Of a DNA stretch of 28,619 nucleotides, positions 11,351 through 20,812 are shown piece after piece; position 1 is the first letter of the stretch; the number at the start of each line of letters is the position of its first letter. The position numbers and the translations under genes are program-made. The stretch lies in assembly GCA_003427395.1 (NCBI GenBank), contig BFEA01000083.1, forward strand, positions 2,815,145-2,843,763, read 5' to 3'. The stretch comes from Chara braunii. Taxonomy: Eukaryota; Streptophyta; Charophyceae; Charales; Characeae. The notes under the pieces were generated by a model. That model saw nothing but the letters and a program-made list of their open reading frames with translations. It was not told where the DNA came from and ran no database searches.

Positions 11351-12129
11351 AGGTCGGCCTGTCGTTTGCGCCTGTGCCATCGCAGGCCCTTTCTTCCCTC
11401 CAGGAAGCTGATAGATAAGCTCCTCGCCTGTGAGCATTCCAACACATGCTCTCGCAAGGCCTTGATGGCCTCCGGATCCACCATTTCATGCGCTGCCACG
11501 ATCTCCATAGCCTTACTTACGTCTGTAAGACTTAGGAACAGCACCTCCGCCCTGCCTTCCTCCTCGGACTCCTCCGCGAGCCTCCGCCGCTCGTTCTCCG
11601 ATTCCACATAGGTGAACGAGCCGGGGTTAGGCCTATTCCACTCGCTCTCTGGCCCCGTGTTCCGGCAGGTGACAACTTCATAGTTCCCACAAGCTGGATC
11701 ACTCAGGAGCAATATCATCGTTCCGTCGTGCTTGTTGAAGATCAGGGTCTCCGTTCTGCACATGAATGATCTGCCCAGAAGGATGGGATGATCCACATCT
11801 GGCATGACGAAAAAACACGTCCTTGCTCGCACCTTGCCAATCTCTATGATCACATTCGACTAGGTGCCGCAAAAAACTGCCTTGCAGTTAGCCCCGTGCA
11901 ACACACCATGATCTGCACAGTCGATCTCCATCCCGAGCATGAGCGCATCTCTTTCCCTAATGATGTTCATTTCAGCCCCCGTATCCATCATCGCCACGCA
12001 CTTCTTCTCTTTTACCACCAAATCCACCAATCAGCATGCCGCACACTTCCAGTCCATTCTTGTCCCAGCTTGTGTCCATCCCACTTCCCTGGGCAGGACA
12101 ACACTCAAATGCACGTTGGGCACTAGCCT
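11344..12129 (-). pseudogene. Aspartic protease domain of pol
   Basis: The active-site triad with its usual context, MMDTGAEMNI, has DTGA at 11985-11974. It is followed about 40 residues later, beyond an in-frame TAG at 11862-11860, by VIIEIGKVRARTCFFV and the flap-distal motif HPILLGRSF, where ILLGR matches the I-L-G element of retropepsins. Another stop, TGA at 12033-12031, lies just upstream. The frame runs on through an acidic linker (ESENERRRLAEESEEE) to a T-run near 11346, where it shifts into the RT frame. The protease would cut the Gag-Pol polyprotein. Confidence 0.75.
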
Positions 12130-14546
12130 TCAAGACAATCGCCCTTTCAACTCTTCCCGGAGTCTTGGTGCAGACGCCAGAATGTCTTTCAAGTTCATAA
12201 GGTCGTTATGACCTTCAAGGAGTCGGTCCACCATCCTTCCACATCAAAGTCCTCCTCCAGCCTGACGGTGTACTTTCTCTTCCTGGGCACGCCATCCTGT
12301 GTCCCTGACTCGACTCTCTCCTGCGCCTCTTTTCTCTGCGCTCTCTGCTCCGTCCGCCGATCCTCCTCCTGACGGAGTCTCTCATCCTCCGTGTCGTCAT
12401 CCTCTTCCTCTTCTTCCCGGACCTCAACCACCTCCTTTCTACGCTCAGGCTCGGGTCTCTTCCGTGGGGGTGCCTGACTTGGCGCTTGGCTTGGTGGCTG
12501 ACTAGGGCCCGCCTTACTTTGGCTCCTGGTTTGAGTTGCTTGCGGCGCCCGCCCGTGCGGGGTGGGCGGCCTGAACATCATTCCTGACCTGGGGCCGGAC
12601 CCCGCCACGGCAACACCGGGGCTACTCTGCTGTCCAGCTGCCGGCCCCGACCCAATCTCATAAAGGAAGACATTTGGGAGGTCGGCTCTCCACCCTTGGA
12701 CTTCATCGCATAACTCTTTCAGCTTCCGCTGGTACCTCCCTATTTTTTTCATCAAATCCTCATCTTTTCCAGGGTGGTTACGGCCGGCTCCTTTTCATCC
12801 TCTCTTTCCTCGTCGTCTGACTCAACAATTATCGGCTCTTCTTTTATGGCCCCGACCTTTAATCATTGCGTAACCTCCGCACTATCCCCCGTGATCTCTT
12901 CGATTCTTATGGCCGGGTCTTCTCTCTCCTGCCACATTCTAAACATGGTCGGGGCGGCCGATGGCCCTGCCGCTGCCCGCCTGAGGGCTTCCGACCTGAT
13001 CCCTCCCGGGGTCCTGGGGTCAATGTGCTCCCCCCACTTGTCGTATATATCCCCATCCATAGAAGAGGAAATCAGGCCCGCAAGCTCATCATCCCGCCGT
13101 TGCTGGCAGAACCAAATCGTGTGGCCTACAATGCCACAATGCCAGCAGGTCGCGTTCCGCCAGTCGAAGCGGGGTCTCCCATACACTTGGCCTCCTTGCT
13201 GACTGCCCTGGTCACCTTGGCCTTGGCCCCCTTGGCTGTTCCACCTACCGCCACGTCCCCCTCCATTTCGGCCTCGTCCGCCACCCCCTCAGCCTCCTTG
13301 TCCCCGACCACCATTGCCCTGTCCTCCTTGCCCTTGGCCTCCTCCTCCCNNNNNNNNNNNNNNNNNNNNNNNNNNNNNNNNNNNNNNNNNNNNNCGCCGG
13401 GAAACTCGGCGGCCCTGCGCTCGTTGACGGACCCGAGAATGGAACCATTTGTCCAGTATGGGTTTGGCCCCCTCCACACGAGGTACAATAACTATAGTTG
13501 GGCCAGGGTGCCGCTTGACAATGTGGTACCCAATGTCCGCAAGCCAGGGGCGGCCCCATTGGCGCCGGCCCTGTCGATATGGGCGTGGTTACGGCGGCTA
13601 CTGGTGGTGCAGCAATTGTCTGTGGGGCCTGTCCTTTGCCAGACCCTTGGCCACCCAACAATAGATTGCGTTGCTTCCGCTGGGCCTTGGTAAGGATTTG
13701 TGACCCCGTCTCCTCCCCACCGTAATCCTCTTGCCCGGCGCCTTCATCCCCCACCTCTTTCCCTCGGCCTTGGACCACGGCAACCGCCTTTCTCTGTGTC
13801 TCGGCATCCTGGCCATAGCCTAATTCCGCAAGCACATCAGTGACGACCCTCTTTAACCCTGGGGTCCCTGATGCAGTAGGGTCCCTTTCCTTCCTCTTCC
13901 TCCTTTGCTGGCGCATCTGATGCTGCTCTACCTGGTCTAAACTCCCATCCTCCACTCCTCTGTCGATGGTGGCCCAAGTAAGCTTTGCGCTGCCTCCTCC
14001 ATGACTTGTCAGTTCGGCTGCCTCTGACCCAGTAAGCAGTCCCAGAAAGATAGCGCACTGCCTCTCCTCAGAGATCCCGTGAACTTTCCTTGCCTTTTTC
14101 TTAAATTCTTGTACGAAGGCCCCTATCGTGGTAAAGTCATCCTTGTTCATTCCCTCAAGATCTTGGATGGTAAGCAACCCATCACCCAACCGATACTTGC
14201 GCAGCATGTTCTCCCTGAATCTTGCCCAACTGTCGTGGGCGGCATCCACAACCTTCTGCACCTCCTAATGGTGCCTATGGAGCACGTACCTCATGATACG
14301 CTGAAATTTCACCTCATCTGACAGTCCCACCATTGCCTGCTCCACCAAGTCTAGACAGTCTGAGACCCTCTCCCCATCGAAGTGGAATGTCTCAACCCTC
14401 GGAACATTACTTGGGGTCTTCTCACGTCGATCTAGGGCTTCGATGAGGTCCTCAAGGGTCAGGACCCTTCCAGCGCCACCATTTTCCGGGATCTTGGTAG
14501 GCCTCCTTTTCCAATTTCCTGTTATGAGCAAACCAAAGACACTCAC
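12130..14546 (-). pseudogene. Gag polyprotein (capsid and CCHC nucleocapsid), broken
   Basis: The N-terminal half (14546-13395) has retrotransposon-gag capsid-type text: ALDRREKTPSNVP, FHFDGERVSDCLDLVEQAM, SWARFRENMLRKYRLGDG, DFTTIGAFVQEFKKKARK. It is cut once by TAG 14267-14265. After a 45-N gap comes a Gly/Arg/Gln-rich stretch (TGA 13291-13289), then a perfect zinc knuckle CWHCGIVGHTIWFC (C-X2-C-X4-H-X4-C, about 13147-13106). An acidic and proline-rich tail follows, with TGA 12865-12863, a shift near 12790, a shift near 12225, and TGA 12132-12130. No ATG starts the frame; 14546 is a GTG. The real start may lie upstream or be joined by splicing, since an acceptor-like TCATAACAG sits near 14520. 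The protein would form the particle and bind element RNA. Confidence 0.8.
13350..13394. other. Assembly gap (45 N) inside gag
   Basis: A run of N within the Gly-rich part of gag. Reading phase across it cannot be judged, and the low-complexity flanks explain an assembly break. Confidence 1.
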
Positions 14547-15324
14547 TTACTTAGCATCCGACTCCAACCTGGTCTAGCCCGCATTTCTCACCTAGCGTCA
14601 CCCTTGTCGTGAGTGTTGCCACCCTTTACGCTCTTGCTAGGATCGGGCAGACAATCAAATACACATATACCGGCGCTAATTTCCCCTTTTTATACTTAGT
14701 CCCTCATCACTTACCTTTCACTTCAACCACACTTGTCACTCTCTTATGCCTATTTTCTCACTTGTACCCGGATGTCGTTCCACCAGGGACAACGGTAGGC
14801 TTCCGTTATCCCCGGGAACGGCGCCACCTGTCGAGCGCATCAGCCCGGCATTGCTCGTGGCAGCACGGGACCCTCTAGGCCGCGTCACGCAGGAGTTGGA
14901 CTAACCTTTTCGCGAACACACAAATGGAGCTTCCTTAGGCCGCTCTGACAGAGTGCGCCAGCCGTACCTCTCGCGAGCCCCTACGACAGGATAGGGTCTA
15001 CGCGAGGCACAACTTACCTCCACCTTACGGGAGTTGTCACCACCCTTCGGTAGGCGTATCCCCGCCGAGTTACCAGTCCACAGTACGAAAGCTACTCGAT
15101 TGCAATCGCAGAGGTGGACCAGCTGAGGGCGTTTCTCGTTCGCTGTAGCATAGGGGGTACGCGCGGTACCACACCTATCGGATCCGCAAGCGGACCGACA
15201 CCTTGGGGGGCTGAAGTCGCAAGGGCGGTTCGTCGCCGGTCGGCTATGACGTATCCCACTTACCACGCATACACTACTCTACAGACACAAAGGGAATGCA
15301 TACACGCACACACACACGAAACGA
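14547..15324. other. Proximal part of the gag leader, non-coding
   Basis: No supported gene. A minus-strand open frame at 14901-15266 has no recognisable domain. Small inverted repeats are present: AACGG/CCGTT near 14800 and ACAACT/AGTTGT near 15010-15035. On the minus strand this is 5' untranslated sequence of the element. Confidence 0.5.
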
Positions 15325-15514
15325 CACGGCACAAACAACGCGACAACGCTCCTAGCCCCTCAGTAGCCGTCCCATAACCTTTCGACGCGGAATTCGTGTG
15401 GGCGTTGCGTGCGAGGCTNACACGGCACAAACAACGCGACAACGCTCCTAGCCCCTCAGTAGCCGTCCCATAACCTTTCGACGCGGAATTCGTGTGGGCG
15501 TTGCGTGCGAGGCT
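15325..15514. repeat. 94-bp direct duplication around a single N
   Basis: Bases 15325-15418 and 15421-15514 appear identical, and an N sits at 15419 between the copies. Identity on both sides of a placeholder base suggests the same contig end placed twice rather than a biological tandem repeat. Confidence 0.8.
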
Positions 15515-15517
15515 TAG

Positions 15518-15525
15518 TATAAAAG
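15518..15525 (+). promoter_or_regulatory. TATA box candidate upstream of the hairpin-rich region
   Basis: TATAAAAG, a perfect match to the eukaryotic TATA consensus, lies on the plus strand. Transcription from about 15550 would run through every hairpin family up to 18840, antisense to the retrotransposon. No other promoter element was identified. Confidence 0.3.
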
Positions 15526-15593
15526 TCGCGCAAACGCAGAGCTACTCATATTGACTCGCAATGCGAACGTGCGCAAACGGTCGCGGCAATGAC

Positions 15594-15972
15594 GTACTAT
15601 ATAGTACTCACACCCATGCGGTCCTCGTTGATATTGAGGGCCGCATTCGACACTCAAGTGTCGGCTGACACGCACCTTGAGGGTTAATCTCTCGACGCTG
15701 GACAACCGTCATGCGCGGTTGAAGACCACACCCTTTTCTGCACCCTGTGCAGAGGGGTTGAGTAGACGACTTTAAGCTGTCGTGGCGGTCAAACATCAAG
15801 GAGTTTGACTTTGACGACCGCCACAGACTATAACGTCCAACCATGAAAACGCAAAAAGGAAACTCACTCCAATTCTCATTAGCAGATGGCCCCCTAGAAT
15901 AGAAGGGGGTAGACAAGTCCAAACGACGCGAGCATGGAGGAGGCCGGGTATCCTCCCCATAGGCTACCCGGC
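15594..15972. other. Chain of perfect stem-loops
   Basis: Successive inverted repeats: palindrome GTACTATATAGTAC (15594-15607); ATGCGGTCCTC/GAGGGCCGCAT (15616-15646, 11 bp, one G-T); CGACACT/AGTGTCG (15648-15663); CAACCG/CGGTTG (15703-15721); CTGCAC/GTGCAG (15738-15752); GTGGCGGTC/GACCGCCAC (15782-15824) enclosing GTCAAAC/GTTTGAC (15788-15809); CCCCCT/AGGGGG (15890-15909); GCCGGGTA/TACCCGGC (15943-15972). A larger nested pairing CTCAAG/CTTGAG competes with the third. This density points to a structured transcript or single-stranded DNA region. I do not recognise a known RNA family. Confidence 0.55.
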
Positions 15973-16192
15973 GTCAGGGATAATGAGGTCCGTACACGGA
16001 CTCCCATAGGCCGACCGGGACTAGTCCTCCGCCCACGTGCCGCTTCACGTTACCAAAGTCCCTAGTTTATTGGCCGTGTCACGCTCGTGGTCTGGCCGCC
16101 TGACCCATAACTCTTTTAGTATGTGATGCGACGAGTACTGCGCACACAAACTTAATATTTGATCGCAAGGGCGCTGGGCTTACACATATTAT

Positions 16193-16400
16193 CTCGCTAT
16201 GCAGCTCTATGCGAGTAACTGCAATGACGACGCTTTATGTAGTGCCCATACCCAAATGGCCTATTCTGAGCTATGGGGTCATCTTTGACGCTCAGGTGGT
16301 GACTGAAACACTAGCTAAGGGGAGACAACCCTTTAGTAGGCGCAAAACCGACCTGAGGGTCTTTCCGCCTTCTGCACCCTGAGGTGTCCCAACGGGTGCG
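16193..16400. repeat. Diverged second copy of part of the stem-loop chain
   Basis: It resembles 15570-15770 in order and words: GCAATGACG, then a CCCATACCC-like box, TTTGACGCTCA against TTCGACACTCA, and TCTGCACCCTG followed by AAGACGACCCC against GTAGACGAC. Stems are present but differ in sequence: CTCGC/GCGAG (16193-16215), CCCATA/TATGGG (16245-16277), GCACCC/GGGTGC (16374-16399). Confidence 0.45.
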
Positions 16401-17039
16401 GGGTAAGACGACCCCTAGGGCGGGAGGGGGTTTGGAGCGGTGGTGAGTTGTCTGGCGCATCACNAGCGACACGCTAACCCTTTCGCCCGGAACTTTATCG
16501 TTCNACCAAGATAAATCGCAACAAGGAAGGGGAACAAGCACTTTTACCGTTTATTAAAGNAAAACCCCTCTCGTGTTAGGCTCGGGGCCTTTACTGCGCG
16601 GGCACTTCANGCCGCGCTAATTCTTCATGTAGGTACACATACACTCGTACATACATACACACAAGGGGGATAATNATGTGACGATCNCTTCTCACAATCA
16701 CAGTGGGTCTCCTTCTAGTTATACATATATGTGCGACCGCAAGGCAACCCAACCAAAACCCCAAGTCTCTGAACATACCTGCAATCACATCGAAAGTCAG
16801 AGAAGAGTCCACACACTACACGGAGTCAACTCCAACCAGTTCCTATACTCATACCCCTTGCTTTAACCATGCAAGCCCCAACTTCCAGCCAACCAACCTT
16901 AAATAAATACTTAGTACCTTTGTTAAATGACCATTCAATAAAAGTCCGGATGAAACCTTTAACAAACAAGAAGATCACCAGGGCTAAAGCCTTTTAGGTT
17001 GAGTATGGGGACCGAGTAGGAATTGAGTCGTGAACCGAC
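16401..17039. other. No feature recognised; scattered ambiguous bases
   Basis: Single N at 16464, 16504, 16560, 16610, 16675 and 16687 mark poor base calls. Short open frames here are interrupted or low in information. I see nothing else to annotate. Confidence 0.5.
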
Positions 17040-17400
17040 GAATCGGCAACCGACCTGTTATCCGTGATAACAAATGATGATCCTGGTAGGATCAAGCTGA
17101 ACTAGCCCAAGTCCTGAATCAGATTGATCAAGCCGGCCTGTAACATAAGACAGGTCAACACCCAAGACTAAATTTGTAAGCCTTATGCGAACTATCTTCT
17201 ATATGGTGGTCCCATCTAACATTCTGGTAGCCAACTGGGTCCGAGCCTAGCTCTAAGTCAGGGCTCAAAGAAAAAGGAAGACTTTTGGTTGGGCTTCCCC
17301 TATACAGAGTAGTATGCCAACTTTGCCACCTGTCATAATATAATTTGGTTGGGCCTAGCCCTAAGTCCGGGCTAAAACAAAACGGTAGACTTTTGGTTGG
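17040..17400. other. Small hairpins, including a duplicated unit with a TAAGTC loop
   Basis: GTTATC/GATAAC (near 17057-17071), GATCC/GGATC (near 17079-17093) and CCTGT/ACAGG (near 17137-17154) are perfect. Two related units, near 17240-17300 and 17345-17410, each contain AGCYC-TAAGTCM-GGGCT followed by ACTTTTGGTTGGGCTTCC. In one the stem is CCC/GGG, in the other CTC/GGG with a G-T pair. Confidence 0.45.
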
Positions 17401-17419
17401 GCTTCCTCTAAACTAAGGA

Positions 17420-17780
17420 AATTTTGGCAGCGCTTCCCTTAGGAAAACTGCCTTTCCAGAATTTATATAAGCCTGAATATAAAAACAAGTATAGGTATTG
17501 ACTTTTCAACGTTTAATTTTGTTTAACTCCCTAAACCAGCAAAAATTTGGGCATCACTCTCTTTAGAAAGGGAGACTTTCCAGATTTCTACTAGGCCATA
17601 TATGTAACTTAGACAAGCTGAAATCTGAAAAGTCTAAATTTGACTAACTTATTGGATTTGCAGAAATTTCGGCAGCGCTTCCCATAGAAAAAGTGGCTTA
17701 CCAAGATTTATACAAGCCCCAAGTATAAGAAAGACCTTAGATAAATGCAGAAATCAGACTAAGTAAAAAAAACTATCTTA
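17420..17780. repeat. Three degenerate tandem units of about 120 bp
   Basis: Units begin near 17420, 17545 and 17664 with AATTTYGGCA(G/T)C followed by CTTCCC or CTCTCT, a short inner hairpin (for example CTCTCTTT/AAAGGGAG near 17557-17574), then CTTWCCARATTT and A(A/G)GCC. Similarity is clear in the first 55 bp and fades after that. Confidence 0.5.
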
Positions 17781-18002
17781 GAAAATGCAGAAATTGACTC
17801 TAACTCCTATAGCTCTAGCACGTGGCGAACCATTACAGCATTTACCTATCAACTCAAACTCAAACTAGGTAGTGATGCCACTCAGCCACATGCAAGCCAA
17901 ACCACAAAGGTAAGTACTCTCATCAACCCCAGGTTGACTTAGCAAATATTAGTTCATAGTCTTTCAGTGTTTTAACCCTTTATACCCTGCTTACGTAGGG
18001 CA

Positions 18003-18840
18003 TTGGGACTGGTCATTCATCTTAGAAACAATGTCAACCCTCTGCCTTAGTAATACACGAACAGGTTGCACAACTATTTTTCTCTTCATTGGGCATGTAA
18101 CTAAGCCATTCATTTTAGAAACCATGCTTAGTCGCCCTGAACTGTTTAAATAGCCAAGATATATATACCTCTCTGCACCTTAGTCTTCAAAAAAGAGGGC
18201 GTAGGGCTGAGTCATTCATCTTAGAAACAATGCTCATCATGTCCATTTTACTTTCAATTATAGCTCTCGATTATACTCTTCTTCGCTTGTGATAAGGCTA
18301 TAGCCAGGCCATTCATCTTAGAAACAATGTCTGGCTAGCCTTGTTCATATATAAGTACATATATATACAATATTTATAGAGAATCTCATTCCTTTGTTCT
18401 CATTATGGTCCTGAGGCCTCAGACTTAGACCATTCATCTTAGAAACAATGTCTAGTCCTCTGGCCCTGAATCCCCCCTCAGAATAAAACAATGAAGGAGA
18501 GATGAGTCATTCATCTTAGAAACAATGCTCAACTCTCCCTTTTTCAGCACACAAAAAAAACAGAGTACCCTGGGTCTGACCCAGAGACTGTTCAAAAAAC
18601 ACCCAAGTAAACAGCGGTCAGACAATTCATCTTAGAAACAATGTCTGACCCTCACAAGTCAACCAAACAATACCCCTCAAAAATAAGTAGCCAGATCATT
18701 CATCTTAGAAACAATGCCTCGCACAATCAAAGAAACACAGCAACCAAGCCATTCATCTTAGAAACAATGCTTGGTCCTTCAGAAAACATAACGAAATATA
18801 GCAGTCAGGCCATTCATCTTAGAAACAATGCCTGGCCCTA
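18003..18840 (+). repeat. Array of ten hairpins with constant loop and covarying stems
   Basis: Each unit has the 20-nt core CATTCATCTTAGAAACAATG or a near copy, starting at 18014, 18107, 18213, 18310, 18431, 18508, 18624, 18697, 18750 and 18811. CATT pairs with AATG around a 12-nt loop CATCTTAGAAAC. Just 5' of CATT there is always a single unpaired C or T, then an outer stem that changes from unit to unit: ACTAAG/CTTAGT (2nd), TGAG/CTCA (3rd), AGCCAGG/TCTGGCT (4th), TTAGA/TCTAG (5th), TGAG/CTCA extended past one mismatch (6th), GGTCAGA/TCTGACC (7th), ACCAAG/CTTGGT (9th), GTCAGG/CCTGGC (10th). Units 1 and 8 are imperfect. Spacing is irregular, 53-121 bp, and the DNA between units is unrelated. 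This is not a simple satellite and not a known RNA family that I recognise. Confidence 0.85.
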
Positions 18841-19866
18841 TAAGACCCATTCAATCGCAAGCAAAACTGCCTTCCTCCCAACCTTCCCCCTGATGCAGCC
18901 TCTTGTGACAATCTGCATTCAGACAAACAAGAAACTGAAACTGTCATTATACAATCATTCATTTAGTTAGTCTGATTTGTGTCCTGAAAACCAATCCCAA
19001 AAGTCAAAATAAGGGTTGCACTTATCATAACCAGCCAATACATAGGGAGGAGTGTAGGTAGGGGTTATACTGGGTTTATAAGGGAAAGCCAAGGTTCCCT
19101 CTGAGTTCCCTGCCTCCAGAACTCCTCCTGAGTTCCGGCAGTGCTCCCGCAATCAGTGGGGCAACCTCCCACAAAGGCCTTGGCGCGGGTTACGGGTTGC
19201 AATCCTGTCTGCCGCCTTCCTTTCCAAACCAATGGACTAGATTGAGAGTGAGAAGGACAAAAGAAGAAGCTTTAAGTCTCTCAGATACAAGGGCGGGTGC
19301 ACTCAGACTCGCATGACAGGGCCTTGTAATCTTGATACTCCTGAGGGTCCCGCAATGGCAGCCAGTGTATCAGGTTAGTCAGTCCAAAGTCACTTGTTGA
19401 CGTCAAGCCTCTACGGTCCCTCAGCTCACAGCAATAATCCCCCTTTCCACGCGTAACCACCTCTCTAGTGAACTGTAGCCCCTCAACACTTAAACAACCA
19501 TACTCAGACAACGTAACCCCTCCGTGCGTCCGCGCCCAAGCTGTAGAAGTACGCTGCAGACTACATACAGAGATGTAATGGAGCTCTGGTGGGGACAGCA
19601 GCGCAACCAATGTCCATCAGCCCATACAGCCTTGTCAGCGACAAAACACTGCGGACTACAGCAGCACTCACAGTACCACCAAGCAGCCTGTTTAAACAGC
19701 AACAACACCACCAACTTTCTTTGAGCAAGGCGGTGCACTCCCTGGTACCCCCTTACAGCTNGACAAGCGAAACGACCTTTGTCCTGCCAATGCTCATACG
19801 CCAAGCACTTTGCCTACTACGAGCGGCCACGACCCTGACCGGCGGTCAAACTCGTAGCTCTCCATC
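18841..19866. other. Non-coding stretch that should contain the inner edge of the right LTR
   Basis: No convincing gene. The primer-binding site and the true start of the 5' LTR should be here on the minus strand. One weak candidate is the LTR beginning TGTCC at 19611, preceded by AACCA on the plus strand, which would give matching TGTC...GACA ends. No common plant tRNA 3' end is matched. Confidence 0.4.
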
Positions 19867-20464
19867 CGCAGCTAGAAGCCTGCAGCCCGTAGCCCACGGT
19901 CCGCAGTCCACAGTCAGTCTGAAGATTCCGCGGCTGCAATACCTCGAACAACAACTGCAGTCCAGCAACCTACAACAATTTTGTACTCCAACCGTAACCC
20001 CGCGCTGTCATTCAAACTTCCATCGAAATAACGCAATCGGCGAACTCCCCCAACACAGTCGGATACTTTGCGTCGTTGTGCACATACCTCCAGCCGTAGT
20101 TCGTACCAGTGCTAATCATGGTACGGCGGCTCCAACCTCAGTCACCTGGTACTTTAGCCCAGTAGACTGGTCCGTATTCCGCCTCATAGGCAGGCTTCTA
20201 ACCCCGTCCGTCACTCCTTCCGCTCCATAAGGCAGGCAACACCTCGGTCAGGAAGAGCACGACAGTGGCGGCCGTCGGAGGAGAAGCGCTGATGGCAGGA
20301 TGGAGTCGGCTTCTGACAAGCTACACGAGCTCCATACGAATCTTCCGCCGAAACGTAGGAACGCTCGTTGCCACTTCGAATCTGCCCCTCCCACATGCAG
20401 CCTGTCGCGGCTCGTTTTTCATCTGTCTCGCATCGCCACTATTCTAAGGCAACGCTAAGTGCCC

Positions 20465-20491
20465 GCTCTCTCTCTCTCTCTCTCTTTCTCT
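20465..20491. repeat. (CT)n microsatellite in right LTR
   Basis: About 13 CT units with one TTT interruption, at the same LTR position as the left-copy tract. The length difference fits slippage after insertion. Confidence 0.95.
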
Positions 20492-20761
20492 GGTTCACTG
20501 CTTTGGCGCCTACTCGTCGACTGACCCGTACCCCCCTTCTCTCCGCTGCTAGCTCCTCGCCACTTTCCCCACAACCGCATAGGAAACTCGAATGAATCTA
20601 CCGCTATAACCCGAAAATATACATTAATATTCTTCAAAAAGTTCCTCTTCCCTGGGCACAGCACCATACACCTACAACTTCTAAACTGCTAGTCTGACAA
20701 TCAATCTAACCTCGGATCCGAGGTCGCCCCACCTTGAAACCTACGTCCCACACCTTCGACC

Positions 20762-20812
20762 GCCCGATTCTGTTACGAATCGGGCAAACTATGTATTCTC
20801 CTCCCGTTTATA
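20762..20812 (-). promoter_or_regulatory. LTR core promoter: TATA box and start-proximal hairpin (right copy)
   Basis: TATAAA on the minus strand at 20812-20807 and the same perfect 9-bp hairpin (20762-20770 with 20777-20785) repeat the arrangement in the left LTR. As the 5' LTR copy, this is the one that would have driven the genomic transcript. The flanking bases differ between copies (one fewer C, GCC to GTC), while the TATA hexamer and both hairpin arms are unchanged. Confidence 0.5.

Noticed and set aside
11344-11853. Protease-linker frame as a separate gene starting at 11853
   Set aside because: It is continuous in phase with the upstream DTGA segment across a single TAG, so it is part of pol and not an independent ORF.
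14515-14556. GT...AG intron of about 32 nt before gag (GTAAGT ... TAACAG)
   Set aside because: Too short for a plant spliceosomal intron. The acceptor could still serve a longer upstream intron, but I found no donor that can be supported.
18003-18840. CRISPR-like array
   Set aside because: The 20-nt repeats are separated by irregular gaps of 53-121 bp, the flanks pair with each other rather than being independent spacers, and the surroundings are eukaryotic.
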